DNA of 64,000 nucleotides from Streptomyces sp. AC1-42W. GTDB lineage: Bacteria; Actinomycetota; Actinomycetes; Streptomycetales; Streptomycetaceae. The stretch spans positions 186,001 to 250,000 of the forward strand of contig NZ_QKWY01000003.1 of assembly GCF_003248355.1 (NCBI RefSeq), written 5' to 3'. The position numbers and the translations under genes are program-made. How positions within the stretch are numbered: the stretch's first letter is position 1; each line of letters begins with the position of its first letter. Below the pieces are notes generated by a model. It was not told the origin of the DNA. It saw only the letters and a program-made list of their open reading frames with translations, and ran no database searches. Positions 52,976 to 61,334 of this stretch are shown here, piece by piece.

Positions 52976-53779
52976 ATGACCCACAAGAACCACTCCCTCC
53001 GCTACGACGGCCGTCGCGCCCTGGTCACCGGCGGTGGCTCGGGCATCGGCCAGGCCACCGTGCTGCGCCTGCTCGCGGAGGGCGGCACCGTCGTCGCGGC
53101 GGACGTCAGCGAGCCGGGCCTGAAGGACACCCTGGACAAGGCCGGCGCCCACGCGGACCGGCTCACCACCCTGGTCGTCGACATCGCGGACGAGACCTCG
53201 GTGCGCGAGGGCGTCCGGGCCGCGACCGACGCGCTCGGAGGGCTGGACGTCCTCGTCAACGCGGCCGGCATCCTGCGCTCCTCGCACACCGAGAAGACCA
53301 GCCTCGCGGACTTCACCCGCGTCCTGACCGTGAACCTCGTCGGCACGTTCCTGGTGATCCGCGAGGCGATCCCGGCGCTCCTGGAGGGCGAGGACGCGGC
53401 CGTCGTCAACTTCAGCTCGACCTCGGCCGTCTTCGCGCACCCCTACATGGCCGCCTACGCCGCGAGCAAGGGCGGCATCCAGTCCATGACCCACGCGCTG
53501 GCCTCCGAGTACGCGAGCCGCGGCATCCGCTTCACCGCCGTGCAGCCCGGCTCCATCTCCTCCGGCATGACGGACGGCAGCGGGGCCAGCGGACAGAGCC
53601 TCGGCCCGGGCCTGCCCGAGGACGCCGACATGAGCCTGTTCGCGAAGCTCTCCCCGGCGCTCGGCCAGGGATTCGCCGGCCCGGAGACGGTGGCGTCGGT
53701 CGTCGCGATGCTGGCGTCGGAGGACGGCCGGTTCATCACCGGCACCGAGATCCGCATCGACGGCGGCACCCACTTCTGA
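52976..53779 (+). CDS. Short-chain dehydrogenase/reductase
   Basis: 267 residues. Cofactor motif TGGGSGIG (about 19-26), NNAG equivalent VNAAGIL, catalytic Ser in FSSTSAVF and YxxxK as YAASK; C-terminal FITGTEIRIDGGTHF is typical of classical SDRs. Substrate unknown. Preceded by a divergent TetR gene that probably senses the substrate. Confidence 0.9.
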   Translation: MTHKNHSLRYDGRRALVTGGGSGIGQATVLRLLAEGGTVVAADVSEPGLKDTLDKAGAHADRLTTLVVDIADETSVREGVRAATDALGGLDVLVNAAGILRSSHTEKTSLADFTRVLTVNLVGTFLVIREAIPALLEGEDAAVVNFSSTSAVFAHPYMAAYAASKGGIQSMTHALASEYASRGIRFTAVQPGSISSGMTDGSGASGQSLGPGLPEDADMSLFAKLSPALGQGFAGPETVASVVAMLASEDGRFITGTEIRIDGGTHF

Positions 53780-53813
53780 TCCCGCCCCCCACCGGCCTGG
53801 AGGACAGGAACCA

Positions 53814-53850
53814 AGGGCTGTCCCGTGACTACAGGTCACAGGACAGCCCT
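53814..53850. terminator. Bidirectional hairpin terminator
   Basis: AGGGCTGTCC...GTGAC and GTCAC...GGACAGCCCT pair around a short loop between convergent SDR and cyclophilin genes. The arms resemble the IS5 end at 41118-41132, so it may derive from an old IS end. Confidence 0.65.
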
Positions 53851-53896
53851 CGGCACTACGCCATACCGGCCCAGCGGTGACGCGGAGCACGGTTCG

Positions 53897-54622
53897 TCAG
53901 AACCACCAGAAAGGCCGGACCTTGCGCAGTTCGGTCCTCAGTACGGGCGTGCCGTCGACGGGCGCCGGGTCCTGCGCGGTCGGTACGATCCCGCCGGCGG
54001 CGATCTTGTCGAGCGTCTTCAGACCGGCGGCGCCGACCGTACCGAACACCGTGTAGTCCGGCCGCAGTACGGAGTCACCGTAGACGACGAAGAACTGCGA
54101 ACCGTTCGTGTTCGGCCCGGCGTTGGCCATCGCCAGCAAGCCGCGCTCGTAGACGCGACGGGTGCCGGTCGGATCAGTGGGCGCCGGCGGCAGGTCCACC
54201 GGCAGCTCGTCCTTGTACGCGTACCCCGGTCCGCCCTCACCGGTGCCGGTCGGGTCGCCGCACTGCAGGACCTTCAGCGTCGGATACGCCGTCAGCCGAT
54301 GGCACACCGTACGGTCGTAGAACCGGTGCCGCGCCAGGTGCACGAAGCTCTGGACCGTGCAGGGGGCCTTCGCCCGGTCCAGACGCAGGGGAAGCGGCCC
54401 CTGGCTGGTCGGGACGGCCACATCGACCGTGCCGTGACTGGGGGTGTGCCGCGGGTCGCGCGGCAGCGGAACGTGCCGCGCCGCCGGGTCGTCCGGTGTC
54501 TGGGCGTACCGGCAAGGACCGTGCGTGGTCCGCGGCGGGGCATCGGAAGCGGAGGCGGTGGCGCCGCCCCCGGACACGACCAGCGTTAACGCCGCCAGCG
54601 TGGTCATGAGACCTCGGTTCAT
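53897..54622 (-). CDS. Secreted cyclophilin-type peptidyl-prolyl isomerase
   Basis: 241 residues. Signal peptide MNRGLMTTLAALTLVVSGGG, then the cyclophilin fold: SFVHLARHRFYDRTVCHRLT, the LQCGDPTGTGEGGPGY loop, and LLAMANAGPNTNGSQFFVVYG. It would isomerise Xaa-Pro bonds outside the cell. GTG/ATG context: ATG chosen at 54622, after which the signal sequence begins; a longer upstream frame is unlikely. Confidence 0.88.
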   Translation of the reverse strand: MNRGLMTTLAALTLVVSGGGATASASDAPPRTTHGPCRYAQTPDDPAARHVPLPRDPRHTPSHGTVDVAVPTSQGPLPLRLDRAKAPCTVQSFVHLARHRFYDRTVCHRLTAYPTLKVLQCGDPTGTGEGGPGYAYKDELPVDLPPAPTDPTGTRRVYERGLLAMANAGPNTNGSQFFVVYGDSVLRPDYTVFGTVGAAGLKTLDKIAAGGIVPTAQDPAPVDGTPVLRTELRKVRPFWWF

Positions 54623-54982
54623 CCTGCACACCCTCCAGAAGATCGTCAGGTTTCGGAGCGGTCGCAGTCTAAGGCGCGACCCCTCGGGCGAGTACCCGTC
54701 CGCAAGCCACATTCCCCTCCTCCGCGATCGGAGCGGAGCCGCGGGCGGCAGCGGGGGCGGCGGCGGGGGGCGCGAGAGGTCATAACACCGGCGTTATGGC
54801 CAGGTGTGAGTAGGCGGCCCGGTCGCGCCTCGGCGAGGATAGGTCATGTCCATGTCGAACACCCGGCCGTGACTCGTTGCCCCAACTGCCGTCATGGCGC
54901 CGGGTGTTCGCCATGCACACGGCCGCAGGCCGTCCCCCCACCCTCACACGTTCACAGAACGTGTCTTCAGGATCGAGGAATC

Positions 54983-55708
54983 TTGCGCCTCTCCAGACTC
55001 GCGTCCGTACTCGCCGCCGCGGTGATCACCGTCTTCGCCCTGCTCTCCCCGCCCGCCGCCGCCGATTCCCCGGTGACGGCCCCGGCGATCACCAAGGGTC
55101 CGCAGCCCATCATCGGTGGCGGATACGCGGGCAGCGCCCCCTGGGCCGCCCGGCTGTACTCCAACGGCCAGGAAACCTGTTCGTCCACCATCATCGCCCC
55201 CACCTGGATTCTCACCGCCAAGCACTGCGTCAGCGGCGGCGGGCTCGCCTTCCGCGTAGGCAGCCTGGACCAGTACAGCGGCGGAACCGTCGCCAACGGC
55301 GTCCAGACCTACACCCACGGCGCGGACCTGGCCCTCGTCCGTCTCGACCGGTCGGTGTCGGCCTCGTACGCCCCCCTCGGGCAGCCGGGCACCGTGCGGG
55401 TCGGTCAGAGCGTGCAGGTGTACGGCTGGGGCGCCACCTCCCGGTGCGGCTCGGAGATCAACTGCCAGTCCCGCTACCTGAAGGTCGCCAACGTCACGGT
55501 CACCCGCGGCTGCACGGACGCCTACGGCGGCTCCGCGATCTGCGCGAGCTGGGGCAACGGCATCACCGCGGGCGGCGACTCGGGCGGCCCCATGATGGCG
55601 GGCGGCGTCCAGGTCGGCGTAGCCTCCACCAGCGACCGCCAGAGCACCACGGCCTACACCAACGTGACCGCGTACCGCTCCTGGATCCAGTCGATCGCGG
55701 GCGTCTGA
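54983..55708 (+). CDS. Secreted trypsin-like serine protease (S1)
   Basis: 241 residues from a TTG preceded by GAGGA. Signal peptide RLSRLASVLAAAVITVFALL, a short propeptide, mature start IIGGGYAG, His in LTAKHCV, Asp in HGADLALVRL and Ser in TAGGDSGGPM complete the triad. Six Cys could form the usual bridges. The acidic Asp before the S1 pocket is not obvious, so specificity is unclear. Confidence 0.9.
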   Translation: MRLSRLASVLAAAVITVFALLSPPAAADSPVTAPAITKGPQPIIGGGYAGSAPWAARLYSNGQETCSSTIIAPTWILTAKHCVSGGGLAFRVGSLDQYSGGTVANGVQTYTHGADLALVRLDRSVSASYAPLGQPGTVRVGQSVQVYGWGATSRCGSEINCQSRYLKVANVTVTRGCTDAYGGSAICASWGNGITAGGDSGGPMMAGGVQVGVASTSDRQSTTAYTNVTAYRSWIQSIAGV

Positions 55709-55736
55709 GCCGGCCCGGAACATCATGAGAACCGGC

Positions 55737-55767
55737 GGCGGGGGTGTGGGACGACCACACCCCCGCC
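55737..55767. terminator. Bidirectional hairpin terminator
   Basis: GGCGGGGGTGTGG and CCACACCCCCGCC form a perfect 13-bp stem with a 5-base loop between the convergent protease and Lrp genes. Confidence 0.7.
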
Positions 55768-55785
55768 TGCCGCGTGAGGAGCGCT

Positions 55786-56319
55786 TCACACCCCGTCGGC
55801 AGCGGGACCCCCGAGCCCTCCGGAATCCCCGGCGCCCGGCGCGGTCCCGGCCACCGCGTCGACCAGGGGCTGGACCCGGTAGGGGATGACCGGGCTCAGT
55901 GCGATGACCGTCGCGCTGCGCCGGACCCCCGGCACCTCCAGGACGTGGTCGATCACCCGCTGCACGTGCTGGTTGCTCGTGCCCGCGATCCGGCACCAGA
56001 TGTCGCCGGAACCCGTCACCACATGTGCCTCCAGGATCTGCGGCACGGCCCGCAGCCGCGCGGCGATGGCCTCGCGGGCGGGCTGGTCCACCTCGAAGGT
56101 GGTGAACGCCTGGACCGCGTGGCCGAGAGCGGCGACATCCACGTCCGGTCCATAACCGGTCACCACGCCGGACTCCGTCAGCCGGTCCAGCCGTGCCTGC
56201 AACGTGCCCCGGGCGACACCGAGTTGGCGCGCGATCTCCAGCAGGCCCGCGCGCGGGCGCTCACGGAGCATGCACAGCATCCGGCCGTCGAGCCGGTCGA
56301 GTCCTCGTCGCGCCACCAC
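55786..56319 (-). CDS. Lrp/AsnC-family transcriptional regulator
   Basis: 177 residues. N-terminal HTH (LDRLDGRMLCMLRERPRAG, IARQLGVARGTLQARLDRL) and a RAM/AsnC ligand domain (ILEAHVVTGSGDIWCRIAG, VPGVRRSATVIALSPVIPYR). It is divergent from the nitroreductase, its likely target. The last 20 residues are Gly/Ala/Pro-rich. Confidence 0.9.
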   Translation of the reverse strand: MVARRGLDRLDGRMLCMLRERPRAGLLEIARQLGVARGTLQARLDRLTESGVVTGYGPDVDVAALGHAVQAFTTFEVDQPAREAIAARLRAVPQILEAHVVTGSGDIWCRIAGTSNQHVQRVIDHVLEVPGVRRSATVIALSPVIPYRVQPLVDAVAGTAPGAGDSGGLGGPAADGV

Positions 56320-56467
56320 ACCAGCCGATCTGCCACTCCGGGGACACCCATACGCCCCATCTCTTGTCAGATTAGCAAGGAAACTGCCCAGCTATTGCCT
56401 GATCGTCTACCACCGCTCCACTCTGTGTGCCCCGGGCACGGCAAGGGCCGTGGGCGAGAGGAGAACC

Positions 56468-57157
56468 ATGAGGCAGCACACCCACCCGTTCGTCCCGTAC
56501 CGGCCCGACCGGTACGACGAGGCCGAGATGGTCCGGCGGGGGGAAGACTTCGTGTCGTTTCTCGACGGCAGGCGCAGTGTGCGGTTCTTCAGCGACGAGC
56601 CGGTCCCGCGCGCCTGCATCGACCTCGCTGTCGCGGCCGCGAACACCGCCCCCTCCGGCGCCCACTTCCAGCCGTGGAAGTTCGCCGTGATCGGCGACGC
56701 CGAGACCAAGCACCGCATCCGGGTCGCGGCCGAGGAGGAGGAACAGGTCAACTACGAAGGGGGACGCATCCCGCCCGAGTGGCGCGCCGCCCTCGCCCGC
56801 CTGGAGACGGACTCCGACAAGAGCTTCCTCGACGTCGTGCCGTGGATCGTCGTCTGCTTCGCCGAGAAGAGCACGGCGATGCCGGACGGTTCCCTGCGCA
56901 AGAACTACTACGTCAACGAGAGCGTCGGCATCGCGTGCGGCTTCTTCATCGCCGCCCTGCACGCGATGGGACTGAGCACCCTGACGCACACACCCAACCC
57001 GATGGGCTTCCTCACCGAGATCTGCGAACGTCCCGGCAACGAACGTCCCTACATCCTCTTCCCCGTCGGCTACGCCGCAGCCGACTGCGAAGTCCCGGCC
57101 CTGGCCCGCAAGCCACTGACGGAGGCGATCGCCGAGAGCCCCCACCAAAAGGACTGA
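56468..57157 (+). CDS. Nitroreductase-family flavoprotein
   Basis: 229 residues. FLDGRRSVRFFSDEPVP and APSGAHFQPWKFAVIGD are the FMN-binding opening of nitroreductase-fold enzymes of the BluB/iodotyrosine-deiodinase branch; YVNESVGIACGFFIAALHAMG and ILFPVGYAA complete it. ATG with GAGAGGAGA upstream. Substrate unknown; divergent Lrp regulator suggests amino-acid-related control. Confidence 0.87.
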   Translation: MRQHTHPFVPYRPDRYDEAEMVRRGEDFVSFLDGRRSVRFFSDEPVPRACIDLAVAAANTAPSGAHFQPWKFAVIGDAETKHRIRVAAEEEEQVNYEGGRIPPEWRAALARLETDSDKSFLDVVPWIVVCFAEKSTAMPDGSLRKNYYVNESVGIACGFFIAALHAMGLSTLTHTPNPMGFLTEICERPGNERPYILFPVGYAAADCEVPALARKPLTEAIAESPHQKD

Positions 57158-57167
57158 CCACCCGACC

Positions 57168-57207
57168 GGGGTGGTGCCGGCCCGCGGTCGCGGCCCGGCA
57201 CCACCCC
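57168..57207. terminator. Hairpin terminator between convergent genes
   Basis: GGGGTGGTGCCGG and CCGGCACCACCCC form a perfect 13-bp stem between the nitroreductase and the leftward FG-GAP gene. Confidence 0.7.
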
Positions 57208-57223
57208 GCTTTCGGCGGGTACG

Positions 57224-58711
57224 TCAGCCGATGCTCGGGCCGTTGTCGTTGGACAGGTTCAGGCCGAAGCGGGCCTTGCGCACCGGGGCGCCCAGGTCCA
57301 CAGGATTGAAGGCGACGGAGCCCGTCGCGGTCAGGCCCGAGGAGACACCCCGCAGCCACCACACCGCACCGCCGTCGGCGACGGCCTCGAGCTCCTCGTC
57401 GGGGGCACCGGCGATCAGGTCCGCCCTGCCGTCCTTGTTGGTGTCGAGCAGCCGGACCGATCCACCGAAGTGGTCACCGGCCTCCGCGACACCCGGCACC
57501 CCGGTCGACGCCTGGTGGAAGGACTTGGAACCGGTACCGCTCAGACCACCGGCTCCGCCCTTCAGCAGCACCACCGCGCCCGCCGCCTTGGTCGTCTTGA
57601 TGGCCTCGAACGGCACACCCGCCGCCAGGTCGGCGTAACCGTCGCCGTTGACGTCACCCGCGCTCAGCCGCGCGCCGAACTGGTCGCCCTTCTCGCTCAC
57701 CCCGGGCACGCCCGCGGTGTTCTGGGTGATCGTCTTCGTCCGGGTGGTGCTCAGGCCGGACGCGGAACCGTAGTAGACCTTGATGGTTCCGGAATCGGTG
57801 GGCAGGTTCTCCGTATTGCCGTTCGGGACCACCCGCGTGGCGAGGTCGTCCTTGCCGTCCTTGTCGAAGTCACCCACCGCGGTGGCCGCGGCGCTCGGGA
57901 GGGGGATCGACTTCGCGGACAGGCCCTTCGGGGTGCCCAGCCACAGCTTGCCGCCCTCGGCGTGGTTCTGGTACGTGAAGAACGTGCACAGGTCGTCGAT
58001 GCCGTCGCCGTTGAAGTCGCCGGCAGCGGTGTTCGACATGTCATTGTCGGTATCGGTCATGAAGATCCCCCGCTCGCGGGCGGGCACCCCCTTACGGGTG
58101 AACGGGCCGTGGAGCACGTCACGCTGCCGCCCGCTGTCTCCATTCAGCATCATCAGGTCCGTCGCACCGTCACCGTCGAAATCACCGGCGGTGAGGTTGT
58201 CCCCGATCTGGTAGTCGGGCTCGACCGGTATACGGACCGCACCCTTCCCGGTGATGCCACCGGTACTGCCCCACAGCAGAATGACGGAGCCGTTGATGGC
58301 GTAACCCTCGCCCACGAACCGTTCATGGGTCACCAGAGCGAGATCGGTCAGCCCGTCGTGATCGAGGTCCTCAGCGGCCAACCGGTAGCCGAACCCGTGA
58401 TTCTTCCCGGGCGCTCCCGGCACGCCCGGGGTGTTCTGATCGATGACCGTGGTCTTCGCCGCGCTCAGACCCTTGGCCGATCCATAGCTGACGGCGACAT
58501 AGCCGGCCGAGGAGTGGCCGGCGACCGTCGCGGCGGGAGCGGCGACGGCAAGATCCTGATAGCCGTCCCCGTTGAAGTCCTCGCGCACGGTCGTTGCCGC
58601 CGTGCCACCGGCAGCCCCCGCGGACGTGCCGCCGGGAGCCGCGACGGCCGTACCACCCGACAGCGCCGTGGCAGCACAGACAGCTATGGCCAGCGTGGTG
58701 CGTATGCCCAC
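57224..58711 (-). CDS. Secreted FG-GAP/VCBS repeat protein
   Basis: 495 residues. Signal peptide IRTTLAIAVCAATALSGG, then about six integrin-alpha-like FG-GAP repeats with calcium loops: DFNGDGYQDLAVA, DLDHDGLTDLAL, DFDGDGATDLMM, DFNGDGIDDLCT, DFDKDGKDDLAT, DVNGDGYADLAA, DTNKDGRADLIA. A beta-propeller cell-surface or matrix protein. GTG start; an ISL3 copy is inserted six bases upstream, between the native ribosome site (AAGGAGAA, now near 60127-60134) and the start codon. Confidence 0.85.
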   Translation of the reverse strand: MGIRTTLAIAVCAATALSGGTAVAAPGGTSAGAAGGTAATTVREDFNGDGYQDLAVAAPAATVAGHSSAGYVAVSYGSAKGLSAAKTTVIDQNTPGVPGAPGKNHGFGYRLAAEDLDHDGLTDLALVTHERFVGEGYAINGSVILLWGSTGGITGKGAVRIPVEPDYQIGDNLTAGDFDGDGATDLMMLNGDSGRQRDVLHGPFTRKGVPARERGIFMTDTDNDMSNTAAGDFNGDGIDDLCTFFTYQNHAEGGKLWLGTPKGLSAKSIPLPSAAATAVGDFDKDGKDDLATRVVPNGNTENLPTDSGTIKVYYGSASGLSTTRTKTITQNTAGVPGVSEKGDQFGARLSAGDVNGDGYADLAAGVPFEAIKTTKAAGAVVLLKGGAGGLSGTGSKSFHQASTGVPGVAEAGDHFGGSVRLLDTNKDGRADLIAGAPDEELEAVADGGAVWWLRGVSSGLTATGSVAFNPVDLGAPVRKARFGLNLSNDNGPSIG

Positions 58712-58717
58712 AAATTC

Positions 58718-60120
58718 GGCTCTCCTGTCGCTTCCGTGGGTCGCTGACCTGGGGGTATGCGCAGAACACGCCGCACCCGGAGTACGTTTCGACTGCTGAA
58801 GGTACGAAACGGAAGAACCAGGTACGGCGTGCGGAACACGAGGATATGGGCCAGGCTGCTCGATGTCGAAAAGACGGTGATCGAGCAGGTCGAGGCCGAG
58901 GAGGCCGACAGCGGCGACGATCTGGTGATCGTCGCTCATGCCCGTCCGGCTCGGGGACGGCGGCAGCGGTGCGGGGTGTGCGGCCGCAAGGCGGCGAAGT
59001 ACGACGCCGGAGAGGGACGCCGTCGCTGGCGGGCCCTGGACGTCGGGGTACTCAAGGCGTTCATCGAGGCCGACGCGCCGCGGGTGTCCTGCCCCGAGCA
59101 CGGGGTGACCGTGGCGGCGGTGCCCTGGGCCCGGCACCGGGCCGGCCACACCTACGCCTTCGACGCGCAGGCCGCCTGGCTGGCCACCTGCTGCTCGAAG
59201 ACGGCCGTCACCCGGCTGATGCGGATCGGATGGCGCACGGTCGGCGCCGTGGTCGCCCGGGTCTGGTCGGATGCCGAGGCGCAGGCCGACCGGCTGGCCG
59301 GACTGCGGCGGATCGGGATCGACGAGATCAGCTACAAGAAGCGGCACAAGTACCTGACTGTCGTCGTGGACCATGATTCGGGCCGTCTGCTGTGGGCCGA
59401 ACCCGGGCGGGACAGGGCCACCTTGAACAAGTTCTTCGACCTCCTCGGCCCTGAACGCTCCGCGGGGATCACGCATGTGTCGGCCGACGCGGCGGACTGG
59501 GTCACCGGCCCGGTTGCCGCACACTGCCCCGACGCTGTGCGCGTGATGGACCCCTTCCACACGGTGAAGTGGGCGACCGACGCCCTGGACGTCGTGCGCC
59601 GTGAGGTCTGGAACGCCGAGCGCAAGGGCAAGGGCCGGGCCACGCCGGGATCGAAGTCGCTGAAGAAGGCCCGCTTCGCGCTGTGGAAGAACCCCGAAGA
59701 TCTCACGCAGTACCAGCGTTCCCAGCTGGAGTTCGTCGCCAAGGCCCATCCCGTCCTCCACCGCGCCTACCTCCTGAAGGAGGGACTCCGTCTCGCCCTG
59801 AAGTCCGGCACCGACACCCCCGAGGCTCTGTGGGACTGGGTGCTGTGGGCCCGCCGCTGCCGCATCGACGCCTTCGTCGACCTGCAACGCTCCATCGTCC
59901 GGCACTGGGACGCGATCACCGCAGCGGCCGAGCACGGCCTGTCCAACGGACTCGTCGAATCGATGAACACCAAGATCCGGCTCATCACCCGCATCGCCTT
60001 CGGCTTCAAGAACCCCACCGCCCTCATCGCCCTCGCCATGCTCAGCCTCGGCGGACACCGACCCCACCTACCAGGACGTCAACCCGCGAACCGATGACCC
60101 ACGGATCCGACAGGAGAGCC
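58718..60120 (+). mobile_element. ISL3-family element, copy 2 (1,403 bp)
   Basis: Same ends and same length as copy 1 (35922-37324) and apparently identical in sequence. Flanked by an 8-bp duplication ACAAATTC (58710-58717 and 60121-60128). It separates the FG-GAP gene from its promoter. The 262 bases after it (60121-60382) hold that gene's former upstream region and no other gene. Confidence 0.92.
58829..60097 (+). CDS. ISL3-family transposase, copy 2
   Basis: 422 residues, no difference from copy 1 seen by eye: MRNTRIWARLLDVE start, zinc-finger region, GIDEISYKKRHKYLTVVVD, DPFHTVKWATDALD. Two such identical copies mean recent transposition. It is transcribed opposite to the FG-GAP gene. 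Confidence 0.92.
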   Translation: MRNTRIWARLLDVEKTVIEQVEAEEADSGDDLVIVAHARPARGRRQRCGVCGRKAAKYDAGEGRRRWRALDVGVLKAFIEADAPRVSCPEHGVTVAAVPWARHRAGHTYAFDAQAAWLATCCSKTAVTRLMRIGWRTVGAVVARVWSDAEAQADRLAGLRRIGIDEISYKKRHKYLTVVVDHDSGRLLWAEPGRDRATLNKFFDLLGPERSAGITHVSADAADWVTGPVAAHCPDAVRVMDPFHTVKWATDALDVVRREVWNAERKGKGRATPGSKSLKKARFALWKNPEDLTQYQRSQLEFVAKAHPVLHRAYLLKEGLRLALKSGTDTPEALWDWVLWARRCRIDAFVDLQRSIVRHWDAITAAAEHGLSNGLVESMNTKIRLITRIAFGFKNPTALIALAMLSLGGHRPHLPGRQPANR

Positions 60121-60382
60121 ACAAATTCTCCTTGCTCGCGTACGCGGAGCCAATGGCGTACGAGGTATGGGGCTCGCATGAGAGACCCGTACGAAGGGGA
60201 GAAGGTTGCACGGCAAATGAGCGGGTCGGGGCCATCACCGAGCGGTGACAAGTCGGACGACGGGGAGACCCGGACTCCGCCTCCTGACCACGGTGACATG
60301 ATCGTGAGGTGTTCCTGGTGATCAAGGCGGCGCGACCGACGGAATCCGCCCACTTGCGGGACGAGAACGGGAGCAGCGACAG

Positions 60383-60874
60383 ATGAGCAGGAACCTGGCC
60401 GAGGTGGAGATCGCCCGTACGGTCTGGACGGACTACAGGACGATGGGCGACAGGTCCCATGAGGTGCCCGGCGCGCTGCGTCGTCTGTTGGCGGCCTCGG
60501 ACGAGGACGAGGCCATGGCGGCCTACTGGGACCTGGAGAATGTTGTCGTGGTGCAGGGACAACTGCACAGCGCGGCCCTCCCCGCCGTCCCCGTTCTCCT
60601 CGCGGGACTGCTCGGCGAACTGTCTCCGGACGCCCGCGACCTCGTTCTGGAGCTCCTCCGGCAGATCGTCACGGGTGAGCCGGACGAGGACGAGCGCGCC
60701 TTGGGCAACACCGATCTCGGTGACCGGTGCAGGGCAGCCGCCCGCACCGGCCTCTGGCTCGTCTATCGGGAGCTGACAACACGGCGCCGGGACACGGCGG
60801 AGGCCATCCTGGCCCGCATCGAGGAGGACCGCGCGAGAGTCGCCGCGTATCTGGAGAACACCCGAGGCAAGTAG
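60383..60874 (+). CDS. Hypothetical helical protein, possible immunity protein
   Basis: 163 residues, mainly helical: VPGALRRLLAASDEDEAMAA, YWDLENVVVVQGQLHSAALP, VPVLLAGLLGELSPDARDLV. It resembles HEAT-like immunity proteins often found near polymorphic toxins; the nuclease-type gene at 63202 makes that plausible, but nothing proves it. ATG with CGGGAG upstream. Confidence 0.6.
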   Translation: MSRNLAEVEIARTVWTDYRTMGDRSHEVPGALRRLLAASDEDEAMAAYWDLENVVVVQGQLHSAALPAVPVLLAGLLGELSPDARDLVLELLRQIVTGEPDEDERALGNTDLGDRCRAAARTGLWLVYRELTTRRRDTAEAILARIEEDRARVAAYLENTRGK

Positions 60875-60953
60875 CCGCTGGAAAGCGCCGGGCCGGCAAG
60901 CGTCGCCCCGTACTCGCCGCCTGCCGATGGTCGATTGCCGGAAGAAAGATCCC

Positions 60954-61130
60954 TCAGCGAACGTCGGAGGCGACTGGAGGGGCGTCGTGTGGTTGGGCTG
61001 CACATCCTTGAGCAGACGCATGGTCGCCACCCACGACGGTCAGCTGGTTGGTGAGGGTGCGGCGTTTGCAGAGTCGGCCGCTGAGGAGTTTGGTCTCGAA
61101 GCCGCAGTGCGAGCAGTCGAGGGGCTGGGA
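60954..61130 (-). pseudogene. Zinc-knuckle gene remnant
   Basis: The minus strand encodes CSHCGFETKLLSGRLCKRR, like the CxxCG...LCxRC knuckle of Streptomyces integrase-linked proteins, but with one Cys replaced by Arg and no start. It looks like the last 55 codons of a decayed gene. The gap 60875-61334 shows nothing else. Confidence 0.3.
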
Positions 61131-61334
61131 GAGAGGCCGGGGCAGGTGGTGCAGATCGCGGTGCCTTCGACGGGGGGAGTCCGGGAAGGGCCTGGTGGTG
61201 GCCGTATCCGGGGCGGGTGCCTCGTGTTCGCACCGCGCGGTCCGGGCAGGTCCGGCAGACATAGCCGTCCGGCGGGGCTGTCGCGGGACGGGTCCCGTAC
61301 CCTGCCGACGGGCAGACGGAGGGACGGGACGACG

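Noticed and set aside
57224..60067. A 947-codon fusion of an N-terminal region with the FG-GAP protein
   Set aside because: The first 450 codons are the antisense of the inserted ISL3 transposase; the same frame appears at copy 1. The real start is the GTG at 58711.
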